Below are positions 15,757 through 22,635 of a DNA stretch of 64,000 nt, one piece after another; positions within the stretch are counted from its first letter, which is position 1; each line of letters begins with the position of its first letter. Origin of the DNA: Lysinibacillus mangiferihumi (GTDB lineage Bacteria > Bacillota > Bacilli > Bacillales_A > Planococcaceae); assembly GCF_003049665.1 (NCBI RefSeq), contig NZ_PYWM01000025.1, forward strand, positions 1-64,000. Reading direction: 5' to 3'. The notes under the pieces are model-generated. The model did not search any database, had not been told where the DNA came from, and saw only the letters and a list, made by a program, of their open reading frames with translations. A program made the translations under genes and the position numbers.

Positions 15757-16437
15757 ATGATGCAACAGTTTATTGTAGAAGTAAAAAATATCTCAAAAAC
15801 TTTTAAAAAGCAGTGCATTTTCCATGCTGTATCTTTTTCATTAGAAAAGGGGAAGGCGTATGGTTTTATCGGTCACAATGGTTGCGGTAAATCGATTTTA
15901 TTTAAAATACTGTGTGGTTTTCTTTCCCCTGATAGTGGTGAAATAAAAGTATTTGGACAAACGCTCGGAAAAGAAATCGATTTTCCCAAAAATACAGGCA
16001 TTATGATAGAGACGCCTCATTTTCTTGAAGACTATTCTGGTTTAAAAAATTTACGCTACTTAGCTGCAATTCAAAATAAAATAAATGATGCAACAATTAA
16101 ATCTACACTTGAAAAAGTAGGGCTAAATCCTGAAAGTAGACAACCTGTAAAAAAGTACTCTTTAGGTATGAAACAAAAATTAGGAATTGCTCAGGCTATT
16201 ATGGAGGACCCTGATTTATTAATCCTTGACGAGCCATTTAACGGATTAGATAAAACGAGTGTTCGAGAGATTCGTACATTATTACTTGAACTAAAGAATA
16301 AAGGTGTGACGATTCTTCTAACGAGCCATATGTCAAAAGATATTGAATTGATATGCGATGAGGTTTTTGAATTTAATGATAAAAAGTTAGAACAACTTGA
16401 TATCAATGAATTGGGCCATGGAGGTGAACATCCTTGA
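15757..16437 (+). CDS. ABC transporter ATPase with LanF-type E-loop
   Basis: 226 aa. Walker A GHNGCGKS (39-46), signature YSLGMKQKLG (about 128), Walker B LLILDEPFNGLD (about 154) and the H-loop (TSHMS) are intact. In place of a Q-loop it has GIMIETPHFL, the Glu-containing E-loop known from LanF/BcrA-like self-protection transporters. This points to bacteriocin immunity rather than nutrient uptake. AAAGGGG precedes tandem ATGs. It is the last intact gene of the promoter B operon. Confidence 0.88.
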   Translation: MMQQFIVEVKNISKTFKKQCIFHAVSFSLEKGKAYGFIGHNGCGKSILFKILCGFLSPDSGEIKVFGQTLGKEIDFPKNTGIMIETPHFLEDYSGLKNLRYLAAIQNKINDATIKSTLEKVGLNPESRQPVKKYSLGMKQKLGIAQAIMEDPDLLILDEPFNGLDKTSVREIRTLLLELKNKGVTILLTSHMSKDIELICDEVFEFNDKKLEQLDINELGHGGEHP

Positions 16438-16505
16438 TTTCACCAAAGTTTCAAGTGCTCATTAAGCTGGAAATGAAGGCTACCGACAGAAATTTTGTCG
16501 GTTGA
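16434..16505 (+). pseudogene. Truncated start of a further permease-like gene at a recombination junction
   Basis: A very good ribosome binding site (GGAGGTG, 7-nt gap) leads to TTG 16434, which overlaps the ATPase stop as TTGA. The frame reads MISPKFQVLIKLEMK, typical of an ABC permease N-terminus, then runs straight into promoter/operator C and stops at 16505. The operator therefore appears to have been joined into a permease gene by deletion or recombination near 16479. Confidence 0.5.
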
Positions 16506-16531
16506 AATGTCGGTTATAGGCGAGATACTAT
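16482..16531 (+). promoter_or_regulatory. Promoter/operator C
   Basis: ACCGACA (16482) N7 TGTCGGT (16496) N5 TGTCGGT (16508). The -35 TTGAAA is at 16502-16507 and, after 18 bp, -10 TACTAT at 16526-16531. It shares most of the 33-bp core and the following TATAGGCGAGATA with copy B (CATAGGCAAGATA). The gene behind it is a pseudogene. Confidence 0.82.
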
Positions 16532-16572
16532 GAAAGTAAATATAAAAGCATACTAGAAAGGGGTTAATCTAT

Positions 16573-16739
16573 ATGATTAAAAACATTTTATCAGTAGTTT
16601 GATTTGTGGACTCGCAGTTGGTTTAACTTTACTAAATATTATTAATGTACATCTGTTTATTCCATACGCGGGTATTATGGTTAGTACGACAATGATGTTA
16701 CAAATTATTTTAAAAAATAGGACTACATTAGTTAAGTAA
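16573..16739 (+). pseudogene. Frameshifted homologue of the 57-aa bacteriocin-associated membrane protein
   Basis: Begins MIKNILSV behind GAAAGGGG, then stops. After a shift the frame reads LICGLAVGLTLLNIINV and IPYAGIMVSTTMM, ending KNRTTLVK, which lines up with the protein at 10933-11106 along its full length. About 4 bp are missing near 16595. It still has an apparently intact promoter/operator C. No bacteriocin precursor is next to it, so the original partner was probably lost. Confidence 0.8.
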
Positions 16740-16820
16740 CCCTTATATAATACTTCCTTTGATTTCATAGTTTTAACTATAGTAGTTTCGATTAATTTAT
16801 TGAACAAAGGTGGAATAAAT

Positions 16821-17795
16821 TTGAATAAACAAGCTCTTAATAACATTCCGCTTGCTAAATTATTAGATTTAAAGATTGATTTCGCTTTTAAACAACTCTT
16901 TGGTAGTGAACGAAATAAGCACTTAACAATTGTGTTTTTAAATGCTATTTTGCAAAGTAGTAGCAGAGAGCCAATAAAAGACGTGACTTTTATCAATCAA
17001 GAAGTAGGTGGCGAGTATAAAGATAATAAACAATCTCGTTTTGATATTGTTGTGAAAACGCAAAATGCAGAATTGATTAATATTGAAATACAATTAGCCA
17101 ATAAAAAAGACATGCTTAAGCGTACATTATTTTATTGGTCAAGATTGTACAACCTACAGTTACAAAAGGGCAAAGGGTATCATACACTGAACCCTACCAT
17201 TACAATTAATATTTGTAATTTTACATTGTTTCACGAGATAGCCCATTATCATAGCATGTATCATTTGTATGAAGATAAGACTTTACAGCGTGTACCAAAA
17301 TCAGATGATGTGTTAGAAATTCATTTTATTGAAATGGATAAATTTTTAAAGGCTTGGACAAATGAAGAACATCAATCATTCAAAAATATTTTAGAGAGGT
17401 GGTTACTGATGTTTGGTATGATAGATGACGGTAAAAAGATTGTTCGTGAGGATATCTATAAAGCATTGGAGGAAATAGCGATGACAGATGAAAACATACG
17501 TAAAGCATTTCAAGCATGGGAAGAAATCAGTCAAGATCCTGAAAATATTATCGCTTACCAATCACGCGTCAAGTATATGCTAGATGAAGAGGCTAAAATC
17601 GAAGATGCAAAATACTATGCGGAACAAGAAGGAATAGAAAAAGGAATAGAAAAAGGAATAGAAAAAGGAATTAAACAAGGTATAGAAGGTATCGCGAAAA
17701 AAATGATTTTAAAAGGAAATAGCAATGAAGAGATTATGGAGTTAACAAACTTAAAATTAGAAGAGGTTCAATCGATTCGGCAAGAGGTCGAATGA
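16821..17795 (+). CDS. Rpn-family recombination-promoting nuclease / putative transposase
   Basis: About 324 aa from TTG 16821 (AAAGGTGG site). An N-terminal PD-(D/E)XK nuclease domain has LLDLKIDFAFKQLFG, the catalytic Asp in RFDIVVKT and the ExQ pair in INIEIQL. The C-terminal half is helical and charged and ends in a Gly-Ile-Glu-Lys repeat (about residues 270-287). This is the classic architecture of Rpn (RpnA-E) proteins, which make DNA breaks and stimulate RecA-independent recombination and are widespread as 'PD-(D/E)XK transposase' genes. Its presence may relate to the duplications and fused operators around it. Confidence 0.88.
   Translation: MNKQALNNIPLAKLLDLKIDFAFKQLFGSERNKHLTIVFLNAILQSSSREPIKDVTFINQEVGGEYKDNKQSRFDIVVKTQNAELINIEIQLANKKDMLKRTLFYWSRLYNLQLQKGKGYHTLNPTITINICNFTLFHEIAHYHSMYHLYEDKTLQRVPKSDDVLEIHFIEMDKFLKAWTNEEHQSFKNILERWLLMFGMIDDGKKIVREDIYKALEEIAMTDENIRKAFQAWEEISQDPENIIAYQSRVKYMLDEEAKIEDAKYYAEQEGIEKGIEKGIEKGIKQGIEGIAKKMILKGNSNEEIMELTNLKLEEVQSIRQEVE
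17631..17678 (+). repeat. 12-bp tandem repeat in the Rpn gene
   Basis: GGAATAGAAAAA occurs three times in a row (17631, 17643, 17655), followed by the variant GGAATTAAACAA. It encodes GIEK units. Copy number can change by slippage without shifting the frame; such repeats are known to vary in rpn genes. Confidence 0.85.
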
Positions 17796-17820
17796 AAAAT
17801 AAAATAGTGAATATCAAATA

Positions 17821-17863
17821 AAAAGCATTCAGGAAACATAAAGGTTCCATGAATGCTTTTTAG
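17821..17863. terminator. Bidirectional terminator
   Basis: AAAAGCATTCA pairs with TGAATGCTTTT, with a GGAAAC..GGTTCC inner stem. A-rich on one side and T-rich on the other, it serves the Rpn gene and the converging small gene at 17892. Confidence 0.8.
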
Positions 17864-17891
17864 CGTTTACTGAATTTTTTATCAAACTTAT

Positions 17892-18086
17892 TTAAACGCC
17901 CATTTTTCTACGAGTATTACTTGTTTTTTTCGTCTGCTGGCTTTTCATTTTCTTTGTTGAAGTATCGCCATTCATTTTACCTTTAGTAGTAGCGTTTTTA
18001 TTCTTTTTGTTTTCAAGCTGTTGCTTCACGGCTTCTTGCAGACTCATTTTCTTTTTTGGTGCTTCCGTCTGATTATTTTCTGTCAT
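17892..18086 (-). CDS. Small, highly basic soluble protein
   Basis: 64 aa, rich in Lys, Thr, Asn and Gln, without hydrophobic segments (MTENNQTEAPKKKMSLQEAV, then a Lys/Thr-rich tail). ATG 18086 follows GGGG with 8-nt spacing. It is probably disordered. The family is unknown to me; such proteins may bind nucleic acid. It shares a terminator with the converging Rpn gene. Confidence 0.65.
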   Translation of the reverse strand: MTENNQTEAPKKKMSLQEAVKQQLENKKNKNATTKGKMNGDTSTKKMKSQQTKKTSNTRRKMGV

Positions 18087-18333
18087 AGGAGATTCCCCTT
18101 TTTGAATAAGATTGTTAATAGTTAGTTCCAGTATAATCTATTTTCCGTAATTTGTGAAACCCAGTACAAAAAACGGAAAATTTGGTGGGGGAGCGTTAAG
18201 TACTGCTTCTTTCTATTTCTAGAATAAAAACAAACCTTTGTTATTTTCAAATAAATGTTTATAAAATGCATATTTTTGCTTTATTTTTCTCATTCTAATA
18301 TATACAAGCGCATTGAAAGGATGTGGGAATATT

Positions 18334-18582
18334 TTGTACAGCAGAAAACAATTTATCTGGGCATATTGTATCTCTAGTTTTACTTCGATTATTGGCACAA
18401 TAGGCATTTTTCTAATATTAGATTATTATCACTATACAGCGGAATTTGGATTATTTTATAAACTGTTACTTGCATTTATTAGTGGAGGTCTTATTGCTTT
18501 TGCATTAGGGCTGATATTAATGAATTTATATTTTGAAAGTATCTTCTCCCACAATAAAAAGAAAATGAATGATGTAATATAA
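18334..18582 (+). CDS. Small two-TM membrane protein
   Basis: 82 aa, reading MYSRKQFIWAYCISSFTSII from TTG 18334. The exact start is unsure, because AAAGG lies 14 nt and GTGGG 6 nt upstream. Two hydrophobic helices (about 8-27 and 42-63) are followed by a basic Lys-rich tail (SHNKKKMNDVI). No family is recognised. A terminator follows directly. Confidence 0.65.
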   Translation: MYSRKQFIWAYCISSFTSIIGTIGIFLILDYYHYTAEFGLFYKLLLAFISGGLIAFALGLILMNLYFESIFSHNKKKMNDVI

Positions 18583-18588
18583 ATAGTA

Positions 18589-18628
18589 AAAGTCGATTGG
18601 TCCAAAATTTTAGGATGCAATCGACTTT
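18589..18628 (+). terminator. Rho-independent terminator
   Basis: AAAGTCGATTG pairs with CAATCGACTTT over an 18-nt loop. It lies 6 bp after the stop of the gene at 18334. Confidence 0.75.
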
Positions 18629-18820
18629 GATAAGTGATGTTGAAATGGGTCTATTTCAAGATATAAAAGCTAGTGATTAGATTATGGTAGCTGTTTACAT
18701 ATATTATGTCAAAAAATATCGAGTTCGACCTCTTCCTAAACAATGTAAGTTAATTCAATCTTTGCAACTTTCAATAAAGTGCATGAGATTTGAATTTTTT
18801 ATAAGTTGAAAATATGAATT

Positions 18821-19012
18821 TTACTTACTTTTAGACGGGTAATTTAAAATAAAAATTACACTCCCTGCAAATGCTGCAAAAATGATTGAATTTACTAGCC
18901 CTGACATACTGAAATCATTAGTATCCACAATTATCATGATGAAAATACTTATTGAGAAAAATAATGATGCTATTACTAATCTGTTTTTTAATATATTTTT
19001 AATTTTTTTCAT
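18821..19012 (-). CDS. Mini membrane protein A, paralogue of 19712-19906
   Basis: 63 aa from ATG 19012 (GAAGGTG, 6-nt gap). Two hydrophobic helices (LVIASLFFSISIFIMIIV and LVNSIIFAAFAGSVIFIL), ending NYPSKSK. The gene on the other side of the secreted protein encodes a clear relative (IIASGFFF...LFAAIATGIFFILKYPFNSK). Flanking a secreted Cys-containing protein, the pair look like immunity proteins; that role is inferred from context. Confidence 0.7.
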   Translation of the reverse strand: MKKIKNILKNRLVIASLFFSISIFIMIIVDTNDFSMSGLVNSIIFAAFAGSVIFILNYPSKSK

Positions 19013-19051
19013 ATTAAACACCTTCACTAATTAGCTAAGTACGCTGTCTAA

Positions 19052-19678
19052 TTATTCACAGTTACTTTTTCCGGGGAATTTCTTATCCATTTCTTCTGCA
19101 CATTTGGATTGAATAAACCCTATTGTTACAACAGCCCCTGCAATATTCGATCTTATCCCAAGCTTTAGTATATGTGAAGCAGCTAATTTGAACTTTTTAT
19201 CAAATATTAAATTCGCTAAGGTGCTAAGTGAAGAAACTAAACCAAAATGTTCTTTTAATCCTTTGGAAAGACAGCTGTTATGTGCCGCTCTATATTCTGC
19301 GGTTGGTCTCAATAAATGCCATCCACAAGCAACAGCTCTAGTTTCAATCTTAGAATGGATAGAAACATCTGCTTGTTTAATATCTACAAATAAATTTTTA
19401 TTTTCAAATGCTTGTATAATCTCTTCATAACCGTCATATTTTTTTAAATTCTTTACAAATATTTCTTTATCATATCCCCAAAAATATCCGTTGTTGTCAG
19501 TAATAATTCCTTTTTCATAAATTAATTCTAAAGATTCTTCAATCAAAGCGAGAACCTCTTCGTCATCGGGGTATTCGTTCGCAACCGTATTTTCTGTAAA
19601 TACACCAAGTATAGAAAACGTTACAATAACAACGACCATAGTTCCTTTAAATAAAGTATATAGACTATTTTTTATCAT
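19052..19678 (-). CDS. Secreted Cys-containing protein, bacteriocin-precursor candidate
   Basis: 208 aa with an N-terminal signal peptide (MIKNSLYTLFKGTMVVVIVT..., ending near VANE), an acidic middle part (about 36-110) and a C-terminal domain starting at CGWHLLRPT with four Cys (CGW, NSCLSK, SKCAEE, SNCE) and hydrophobic helices. The tripartite layout, and the MIKN start, are like the halocin C8-like precursor at 10104, but the C-terminal domain is different. No known family is recognised. ATG 19678 follows CAGGAGTG. It sits between two paralogous mini membrane protein genes in the same direction. Confidence 0.65.
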   Translation of the reverse strand: MIKNSLYTLFKGTMVVVIVTFSILGVFTENTVANEYPDDEEVLALIEESLELIYEKGIITDNNGYFWGYDKEIFVKNLKKYDGYEEIIQAFENKNLFVDIKQADVSIHSKIETRAVACGWHLLRPTAEYRAAHNSCLSKGLKEHFGLVSSLSTLANLIFDKKFKLAASHILKLGIRSNIAGAVVTIGFIQSKCAEEMDKKFPGKSNCE

Positions 19679-19711
19679 AATATCACTCCTGTTTAATGTA
19701 TTTAATGAAAA

Positions 19712-19906
19712 CTATTTGCTGTTAAATGGGTACTTTAAAATAAAAAATATCCCAGTAGCTATTGCAGCAAAAAGAGTATATGCTAGTAAATCTTGTAGAT
19801 TTAAATCATCAAAATCCTGAAATAACTTAACGGAAAAAGCGATAAAGAAAAAACCAGATGCTATTATTACTTTGTCTTTTTTTGACGAATTTTTAATAGA
19901 AAACAC
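19712..19906 (-). CDS. Mini membrane protein B, possibly using an ATT start
   Basis: About 61-64 aa, with two hydrophobic helices and the ending KYPFNSK like its paralogue at 18821. The only standard start in frame, GTG 19906, overlaps the AGGAGG ribosome binding site. ATT 19897 lies 8 nt after AGGAGG and aligns with the paralogue's N-terminus (KNSSKKDKVIIASG versus KNILKNRLVIASL). Either ATT is used, as in infC, or an ATG has mutated. First gene of the trio 19906-18821. Confidence 0.6.
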   Translation of the reverse strand: MFSIKNSSKKDKVIIASGFFFIAFSVKLFQDFDDLNLQDLLAYTLFAAIATGIFFILKYPFNSK

Positions 19907-19955
19907 CTCCTAGTTGTTAGGAGAAGAGGCAGGTTATACGTATTTAGTAAAAGTT

Positions 19956-20156
19956 CTAATCAAATCCAAAAGGAAATCTTATATCTAATAGTGTAACTAT
20001 GCATGTTAAGAAAAGAGCCCATACCATAGTCGTGAATAACCTTCTTGTATAGGAGGATTTTGGTGTTTCTTTGTAAGGCGAACCCCTTACAAATGAAGGT
20101 ATAAATATTATTAAAGTAAAATATAAAAAATAAGCGAGTGATTGATAATACCACAT
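19956..20156 (-). CDS. Small two-TM membrane protein
   Basis: 66 aa from ATG 20156 (GGTGAAG site). Two helices (YFLYFTLIIFIPSFV and TMVWALFLTCIVTLLDI) are joined by a basic loop. It is the last gene of a minus-strand operon starting at 21100, with a 6-bp gap to the gene before. A competing frame at 19960-20169 is less convincing. Family unknown. Confidence 0.6.
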   Translation of the reverse strand: MWYYQSLAYFLYFTLIIFIPSFVRGSPYKETPKSSYTRRLFTTMVWALFLTCIVTLLDIRFPFGFD

Positions 20157-20162
20157 AATACT

Positions 20163-20345
20163 TCACCAACTTTCCTTGAAGTACGAAATGGTTGATAACT
20201 TGAATTGTACTTTTTGCACGAGAATGTTACTAATTAAAATTCTTACATGCCAAATACCTAGTTTCATAGTAGAAGGGTCAATTCGTAAATGAGGATTTGC
20301 CTGAACTTTAGTTGCGCCTTTTTCGAATCGTAAAAGGTTGTCCAT
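20163..20345 (-). CDS. Small hypothetical protein, coupled
   Basis: 60 aa. ATG 20345 overlaps the previous stop as TAATG, which supports translation by coupling. The sequence (MDNLLRFEKGATKVQANPHL to YFKESW) is soluble and mixed in character, with no motif I know. It belongs to the same uncharacterised operon as its neighbours. Confidence 0.55.
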   Translation of the reverse strand: MDNLLRFEKGATKVQANPHLRIDPSTMKLGIWHVRILISNILVQKVQFKLSTISYFKESW

Positions 20346-20806
20346 TATATAGTACGTTTCTTCAGGACTAATCCATCAATTGTGATAATATGCGCTGTTG
20401 TTTGCGCCATTTTATTGAAATGCAATGTGATTGACAATGAAATAAAAACATCATTTACAAATACTGTAGGTGTAATATTGACACCATCTATTTTTTGATT
20501 GTTTATAGTAACACTTGCTGTCATATTAACTTGTTGTGTTTTTTGCTTTTCTGTATAAACAGAATAAATCATTTGTCCATCTTGGTGAATTATTGGATTG
20601 CTCGGATCTAAGAAGTAGTTATCCTTTGTTTGAAAGAAATATAATGTATTATAAGGAAACTTTTCAAGCATTACTTCCCAATATTCTTTTACTGCATTAT
20701 AAAAGCATTGTTGAGTCAATAACTCATCATGTATTTTGTAGCAAATATCCAAATGTTTTATATTTTCAGAAAAATTAAGTTTGAAAGTAGCGATTATTTC
20801 CACCAT
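20345..20806 (-). CDS. Hypothetical soluble protein
   Basis: 153 aa from ATG 20806, whose start overlaps the end of the preceding Gly-rich gene. No signal peptide. The C-terminal half is beta-rich (VNMTASVTINNQKIDGVNITPTV...ISLSITLHF), which suggests a small beta-sandwich. The N-terminal half contains a tryptophan/aromatic segment (KEYWEVMLEKFPYNTLYFF). No family is recognised. Tight overlaps on both sides make it a genuine operon member. Confidence 0.65.
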   Translation of the reverse strand: MVEIIATFKLNFSENIKHLDICYKIHDELLTQQCFYNAVKEYWEVMLEKFPYNTLYFFQTKDNYFLDPSNPIIHQDGQMIYSVYTEKQKTQQVNMTASVTINNQKIDGVNITPTVFVNDVFISLSITLHFNKMAQTTAHIITIDGLVLKKRTI

Positions 20807-21100
20807 CCTCTTTCTTGCCCTAAACGATAGCCAAAGTTTACGCCAAGTGTTACGCCTAAGCCAATATCAGTTGTTTTTACGGCTGTTGAAACAACAGTTT
20901 TAGCAACATTTTTAACGGGTATTTTTGTGTTATATATTATTTATATGTTTATATACCTTATTCTGGGTGTCAGTATAAATACCTTTCCCTATACCAGCAC
21001 CTGCTCCTGTTATTACGCTAGTTCCTATCGCAGCAGGCCAAATCTGATTTTTAGCCGTTTTTTTAGCAGCATTTACAATACTTGATCCCCAACTCGACAT
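20794..21100 (-). pseudogene. Gly/Ala-rich protein gene with internal frameshift
   Basis: Starts at ATG 21100 behind a strong GAAGGAGG site: MSSWGSSIVNAAKKTAKNQI, then PAAIGTSVITGAGAGIGKG, stopping at ...NKVYKHINNI. About 12 codons after the GIGKG motif, the +1 frame picks up NTKIPVKNVAKTVVSTAVK and TTDIGLGVTLGVNFGYRLG, ending GWWK just inside the next gene. The two halves form one protein of about 100 aa rich in Gly and Ala with two amphipathic or membrane segments, as in small channel-forming or toxin-like proteins. A short indel in the AT-rich stretch around 20925-20945 breaks it. First gene of the operon running to 19956. Confidence 0.6.
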
Positions 21101-21256
21101 AAGTCGTCCTCCTTCGTCGTTTATTTACGGAAATTTTATCATTGAGAATCATTCTCGGTCAATGGTTTTATGGGGAAATTTTATTATTTTTTTGCTAATA
21201 GTTGATAAGGAAAAAGGGGCGCTAAAATCAGTAATTTGGCACTGTGTTATTATAAG

Positions 21257-21297
21257 AAAAAGCTAGTGCACAAAGGTGATTGTGCAGCTAGCTTTTT
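21257..21297. terminator. Terminator overlapping the end of the DUF1648-like gene
   Basis: AAAAGCTAG pairs with CTAGCTTTTT and includes an inner CACA/TGTG stem. Symmetric, so it may act in both directions. The stop codon of the gene at 21288 lies inside it. Confidence 0.75.
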
Positions 21298-21791
21298 GCT
21301 TTATGTTGAAGTAATAGCCCGCGAATAATGCCGGCGATAAAGATAACGAATAACAAAGCAAGAAATGCATATGCATGCCATTGTTGTAAAATACGATTAT
21401 GTCCCATTGCCACTGTTAAATCATTAAAAAGTGAATATGTAAAATATAACAAAATACTGTTTTTAATAATACAAAAAGTAATCATACCATTTTGTCGCTC
21501 CAGATGAGAAAGGGATGGCTTGTGTTTTCGTACTACTGGATAAGCAGCCTTTATTTCTAAGTAATGCAAAAGTAAAAATAGCAGTAATGCAACAAAAGGT
21601 AAATAAAAAATGGCGATTTTAGGACCAAACTGTGCATGGTCAGTCGTAAAGCTTTGTAAAACAGGAATGGATGAGGGGAGCTTACGATATTGAATTAACG
21701 TTGCAGTAATGCCAGCAGTAAAAATGGTTGCTACAACTATCGTTAGTTGTTTACATAGCCTCGGCATGGGTGTTTTTTGTTGTGCATGCAT
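21288..21791 (-). CDS. Membrane protein, DUF1648-like
   Basis: 167 aa with four hydrophobic segments. The early part YRKLPSSIPVLQSF resembles the 'LPxxIPxH' loop of DUF1648 proteins, which are small membrane proteins of unknown role. ATG 21791 follows GAGGTGATCTC. It is divergent from the TauE/SafE gene, with about 90 bp between them for both promoters. Confidence 0.7.
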   Translation of the reverse strand: MHAQQKTPMPRLCKQLTIVVATIFTAGITATLIQYRKLPSSIPVLQSFTTDHAQFGPKIAIFYLPFVALLLFLLLHYLEIKAAYPVVRKHKPSLSHLERQNGMITFCIIKNSILLYFTYSLFNDLTVAMGHNRILQQWHAYAFLALLFVIFIAGIIRGLLLQHKAKS

Positions 21792-21883
21792 GAGATCACC
21801 TCAATATGTTCATCTTTCAAAATAGGATTCTGTTATACTGTAACATAAGATTAACATCATTTGGATGTAGAAAGAAGGATTAG

Positions 21884-22624
21884 ATGGAATACGTTTTATT
21901 TTTAGTAATCGGTATTGCAGGAAATCTAATTGGTACATTAGTCGGCGGTGGGGGTTTAATCACATTGCCAACGATGATGCTGATGGGCGTGCCGGTTCAC
22001 TCAGCGATTGGGGCAAATAAAGTTTCCAATATGGTCAGTGCTTTTTCTAGCTTTTATACGATTTATAGAAGAAAGGAATTGTCATGGGCGGAAATGCGTT
22101 CCGTTTTGCTTGTATCTTTAATTGGGGGAACATTAGGTGGGCTTTTTGCTTCCTTTCTGAATGGTCAGACGTTAACACTAATTGCTATTATTTTATTAGG
22201 CTTTGCACTGATCATGTCCTTTATCGGTGGGGCTGATTTTGGTGAAGTGGACAGTTTTAAAATGAATTCAAAAACAGCTCCCATTTTGCTTGGGGTAGGA
22301 TTTTATGATGGGTTATTTGGTCCAGGTAGTAGTACGTTAGCGTTATATACTTATGCCCATGAAAAACTTTCCTATATAAAAGCAGTAGGTTTGTCTCGTG
22401 TAGGCGTTTTTGCCATGTGTGCTGGGGCAGCTATTACGTATATTGCAACGGGAAAAATTGAATGGCCGCTAACAATTGTCTTAATGATAGGTTCCATTAT
22501 TGGTGCACAAATAGGCATTATTCTTGCGAGAAAGGTAAAGGCAAATCAAGTAAAGATTTTGTTACGCGTTGTTACCATAGTGCTTATTTTACAACTAGTT
22601 TATGATTTCTTCCAACAGTTATAA
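21884..22624 (+). CDS. TSUP-family transporter (TauE/SafE)
   Basis: 246 aa with about eight membrane helices and the family's glycine-rich repeats (LIGTLVGGGGLITLPTMMLMG; LGVGFYDGLFGPGSSTLALY), which are the two internal half-repeats of sulfite or organosulfur exporters such as TauE, SafE and YfcA. The substrate is probably a sulfur or organic anion. ATG 21884 follows AAGAAGGA. The next gene starts 11 bp after its stop. Confidence 0.88.
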   Translation: MEYVLFLVIGIAGNLIGTLVGGGGLITLPTMMLMGVPVHSAIGANKVSNMVSAFSSFYTIYRRKELSWAEMRSVLLVSLIGGTLGGLFASFLNGQTLTLIAIILLGFALIMSFIGGADFGEVDSFKMNSKTAPILLGVGFYDGLFGPGSSTLALYTYAHEKLSYIKAVGLSRVGVFAMCAGAAITYIATGKIEWPLTIVLMIGSIIGAQIGIILARKVKANQVKILLRVVTIVLILQLVYDFFQQL

Positions 22625-22635
22625 GGAGGGTTTCC

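Noticed and set aside
17631-17678. Short tandem repeats considered as a CRISPR-like array
   Set aside because: In-frame 12-bp repeat coding for GIEK inside the Rpn gene; no spacers.
19960-20169. Alternative 69-codon frame over the small membrane protein at 19956
   Set aside because: The overlapping frame has the better membrane-helix pattern and ribosome binding site.
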